A stretch of DNA of 23,990 bases from CBFDCQ01 sp965603355 (GTDB taxonomy: Bacteria > Hydrogenedentota > CAZGCA01 > CBFDCQ01): assembly GCA_965603355.1 (NCBI GenBank), contig CBFDCQ010000049.1, forward strand, positions 1-23,990, written 5' to 3'. Positions 22,045 to 23,990 of this stretch are shown in pieces. The position numbers were made by a program, and so were the translations under genes. Position 1 is the stretch's first letter. Every line of letters begins with the position of its first letter. The notes below the pieces were generated by a model that did no database searches, was not told where the DNA came from, and saw only the letters and a program-made list of their open reading frames with translations.

Positions 22045-23670
22045 ATGCGTCGAGCGATTCCCTATGGCCTTGCGTTGTTGTTCGCGTTGTGTGTGGTCCC
22101 GAATTGTGGAGATGATGCTGCCACCCAGCCCGGGGAGTACTCGTCGGGCCTGGTCGGTGCGTGGTACGGGGAGTCCGATCTGACGAACTGCAAGGGCGCG
22201 GACCTGATCGGGACGCTCGAGCCCGTTTGGAGCGAGAAAGATGACCGTGGCAGCGAGTGGTCTGCCAAATGGGAGGGGTCGATTACAGCGCCGGTTAGTG
22301 GCGAGATCACGCTCCACGTGGAGACAGCGGAGAGCGCCGTTGTTCAGATCGATGGAAAGCAAGTTGTGGCCGTGCTGGAAGGGCAGGGTCGGCAGTCTGG
22401 AACCGTGTCTATGCGAAAGGGTGAGGCGTACCCCATCGTCGTTACGTACTCGCACGAAGGCGGATTCGACGGTTTCCTGACGGTGAAGTGGAGTTGGAGG
22501 GGTCAGGACGAGACATCCGTCCCTGCCGATAACCTTCGGCATACGGCGGAGCAGGCGCGGTACTGGAACTGGCAGCCGGACCCCGATCCTGAATCGATCG
22601 ATTTCAGCAAGTACGTTAAGGCGCGCGGGAAAAACCTGTTCGTCTACAAGGCCCCGGGACGTTTCGGCGGATGGCCCGCGAACAACGGCATATGGTGCTG
22701 GGATAACGAGATCGTTGTTGGATTTGCACAAGCATATTACAAGTACAGTCGGTACGGGCATTCCTGGGACGGGGACAGACCCGAGCTAAAAGTTCTTGCT
22801 AGGAGTCTCGACGGAGGCGAGACGTGGACGGTCGAGGACCCGGACAATTTTGTTGGCGACGGTCTTGAACCTGTGCCGCTTACTGAACCCGTCAACTTCG
22901 CCCATCCGGATTTTGCGATGTGTTGCAGCGTAGAAACCTTCTTCATCTCCTATGACCGCTGTAGGAGCTGGCAGGGACCGTTCGACTTCCCTGATTTTGG
23001 CACGGATGACCTGTCTTCGCGGACGGATTATATCGTCAATGGAAGGGATGACTGCCTGTTCTTCCTGTCGGCCAAGGAGGAGCGCGTGGAGGCTGAATCA
23101 CAGGACCGGGCATTCTGCGCACGAACTACCGACGGAGGAAAGACGGTCGAGTTCCTCTCCTGGATGACGGAGGAGCCCATCAAGGCACGCTCTGTCATGT
23201 CGTCAACGGTACGGATTTCAGATAACGAGCTGGTTTCCGCCATGCGTCGACGGCATGACGTTCGTCGCGATAATCTCCCTGACATTACGAGAAACTGGAT
23301 CGATGCGTACCGCTCCAAAGACAACGGTAGGACATGGGAGTTCCTGAGCAAGGTGGCCGATACGGACACCGGGAAGCAGAACGGTAGCCCGCCGGCACTT
23401 GTGCGTCTCAGGGATGGCCGGCTCTGCGTGGCTTACGGTTATCGCGCCGTGCCCTTGGGGATTCGCGCGAAGATCAGCAGCGATAACGGCAAGACCTGGG
23501 GCGAGGAGATACACCTGCGCGATGACGGCGCGACATGGGACACGGGGTACCCCTGTATGGTGCAGAGGCCGGACGGCAAGCTCGTCACGATCTACTATTT
23601 CAACACGAAAGAGATTCCGGAACAACATATCGCGGCAACTATATGGGACCCGGATGCGGTGGACCAGTAG
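22045..23670 (+). CDS. PA14 domain plus sialidase-fold (Asp-box) lipoprotein
   Basis: This is an exported carbohydrate-active or carbohydrate-binding protein. The 541-residue product has a signal sequence ending near Cys21 (VPNC, an imperfect lipobox), so it is probably a lipoprotein. A PA14 domain follows at about 35-165 (GLVGAWYGESDL opening, then a beta sandwich with SGEITLHVETAESAVVQIDG); PA14 domains usually bind glycans. From about 185 the protein is a six-bladed sialidase-like propeller with Asp-boxes at 254-261 (SLDGGETW), 361-368 (without the Trp), 424-431 (SKDNGRTW) and 478-485. The segment GYPCMVQRPDGKLVTIYY near the end is typical of sialidase-superfamily proteins. The FRIP motif of true sialidases is not seen, so exo-sialidase activity is not assured. 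GAGGAG precedes the ATG. It probably works with the CocE/NonD lipoprotein to process a glycan before uptake. Confidence 0.85.
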   Translation: MRRAIPYGLALLFALCVVPNCGDDAATQPGEYSSGLVGAWYGESDLTNCKGADLIGTLEPVWSEKDDRGSEWSAKWEGSITAPVSGEITLHVETAESAVVQIDGKQVVAVLEGQGRQSGTVSMRKGEAYPIVVTYSHEGGFDGFLTVKWSWRGQDETSVPADNLRHTAEQARYWNWQPDPDPESIDFSKYVKARGKNLFVYKAPGRFGGWPANNGIWCWDNEIVVGFAQAYYKYSRYGHSWDGDRPELKVLARSLDGGETWTVEDPDNFVGDGLEPVPLTEPVNFAHPDFAMCCSVETFFISYDRCRSWQGPFDFPDFGTDDLSSRTDYIVNGRDDCLFFLSAKEERVEAESQDRAFCARTTDGGKTVEFLSWMTEEPIKARSVMSSTVRISDNELVSAMRRRHDVRRDNLPDITRNWIDAYRSKDNGRTWEFLSKVADTDTGKQNGSPPALVRLRDGRLCVAYGYRAVPLGIRAKISSDNGKTWGEEIHLRDDGATWDTGYPCMVQRPDGKLVTIYYFNTKEIPEQHIAATIWDPDAVDQ

Positions 23671-23799
23671 CGGAAAAACCGGCCACGCCAATAGAAGGAC
23701 CGTGTCGACTGGGCGCAGTCAAACCACGCCGCCACTGCTGAAGCGTTACGGGAAGCCACGCTAAAGCGCGCTGTCTCGATATCCCACAGGTCTGCCCAC

Positions 23800-23815
23800 C
23801 CCCGCTCAAGCGGGG
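23800..23815. repeat. Short GC-rich hairpin 1
   Basis: CCCCGCT (23800-23806) and AGCGGGG (23809-23815) are exact complements around a 2-base spacer. They extend to CACCCC/GGGGTG if one C is bulged. No T-run follows, so it may be a small intergenic repeat rather than a terminator. Confidence 0.5.
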
Positions 23816-23825
23816 TGCAAAGAGG

Positions 23826-23843
23826 AGCCCGCCAAGGCGGGCT
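23826..23843. repeat. Short GC-rich hairpin 2
   Basis: AGCCCGCC (23826-23833) and GGCGGGCT (23836-23843) are exact 8-bp complements around AA, only ten bases after hairpin 1. The pair of hairpins is probably a dispersed intergenic repeat or a weak transcription stop. Confidence 0.5.
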
Positions 23844-23845
23844 AA

Positions 23846-23990
23846 ACGGTACGGCGTTCAGCGGTTTGCCCACAGGAGTGGCCGGGAACAAGAAGGAGGC
23901 GCTACGCGAGCCCGTCCGCCACGGGGCACCTGCGGCAGATTGATGCCACGGACCGCCAGATCGACCGGCTGGTGTATGAGCTGTACGATC
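23846..23990 (+). pseudogene. Partial frame resembling the tail of a restriction-modification methylase
   Basis: An open frame follows a TAA at 23843-23845 and continues to the window end. From 23930 it reads LRQIDATDRQIDRLVYELYD, a pattern I associate with C-terminal tails of type IIG or similar DNA methyltransferases and with short stand-alone frames copied around some genomes. No start codon with a ribosome site is visible, and the earlier part of the frame is Arg-rich and unconvincing. It is therefore probably a fragment, or the edge of a small mobile piece, and what lies beyond the window decides. The match is from memory of the pattern only. Confidence 0.35.

Larger units (their letters stand above)
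23671..23990. other. Intergenic tail region with tandem hairpins and a partial frame
   Basis: After the sialidase-fold gene there is no complete gene. The region contains two tight hairpins (23800-23815, 23826-23843) and, from 23846, a frame running off the window whose last residues resemble a restriction-modification protein tail. No T-run terminator is seen directly after the 23670 stop. Confidence 0.55.

Noticed and set aside
1..23990. CRISPR array, rRNA genes, prophage or complete insertion sequence
   Set aside because: No evenly spaced direct repeats, rRNA-like sequence, integrase, transposase or phage structural gene was found.

Overview
The window looks like chromosomal DNA from a moderately GC-rich bacterium with a Gram-negative-type envelope. 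Several proteins carry signal peptides or lipoprotein signals. Shine-Dalgarno sequences (AAGGAG, GGAGG) and sigma-70-like promoters are easy to see. The gene set (SGLT-type symporter, DUF4432 epimerase-like protein, PA14/sialidase-fold lipoprotein, zinc-ribbon envelope proteins, PflX-type radical SAM protein) would fit an uncultured saccharolytic lineage such as a PVC- or Hydrogenedentes-like bacterium. No single marker here fixes the taxonomy, so this is only a suggestion.

Left half (about 1-11290): everything reads on the minus strand. From right to left it begins with a strong promoter (11298-11326) driving a PflX-like radical SAM protein, a branched-chain aminotransferase and a geranylgeranyl-reductase-family flavoprotein. 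Next come two translationally coupled tandem paralogues encoding secreted NHL/beta-propeller-like proteins. A second promoter (6047-6076) precedes three envelope genes: a zinc ribbon-TM-TPR protein, a probable lipoprotein, and a secreted protein with a C-terminal zinc ribbon. These are followed by a GHMP sugar kinase and a very basic protein with an internal duplication. A near-consensus promoter (1517-1546) then drives tRNA-Ala(CGC), with ketopantoate reductase (panE) 91 bases further on.

Centre (11265-11706): a divergent intergenic region holding a MITE-like element of two nested inverted repeats, flanked by outward promoters.

Right half (11707-23670): everything reads on the plus strand and looks like one carbohydrate-use locus. 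It holds a divergent dhaK-dhaL pair, an SGLT-like sodium/solute symporter with an unusual five-copy repeat in one loop, a zinc-dependent sugar/polyol dehydrogenase, a PfkB-family kinase, a DUF4432 aldose-epimerase-like protein, an iron-type alcohol dehydrogenase, a lipoprotein esterase/peptidase of the CocE/NonD family behind a 20-codon leader ORF, and a PA14-sialidase-fold lipoprotein with its own promoter. The likely logic is surface hydrolysis, sodium-driven uptake, anomer interconversion, oxidation/reduction and phosphorylation. No aldolase, isomerase or regulator is present, so the substrate cannot be named. The window ends in two small hairpins and the start of a fragment resembling the C-terminal tail of restriction-modification methylases.
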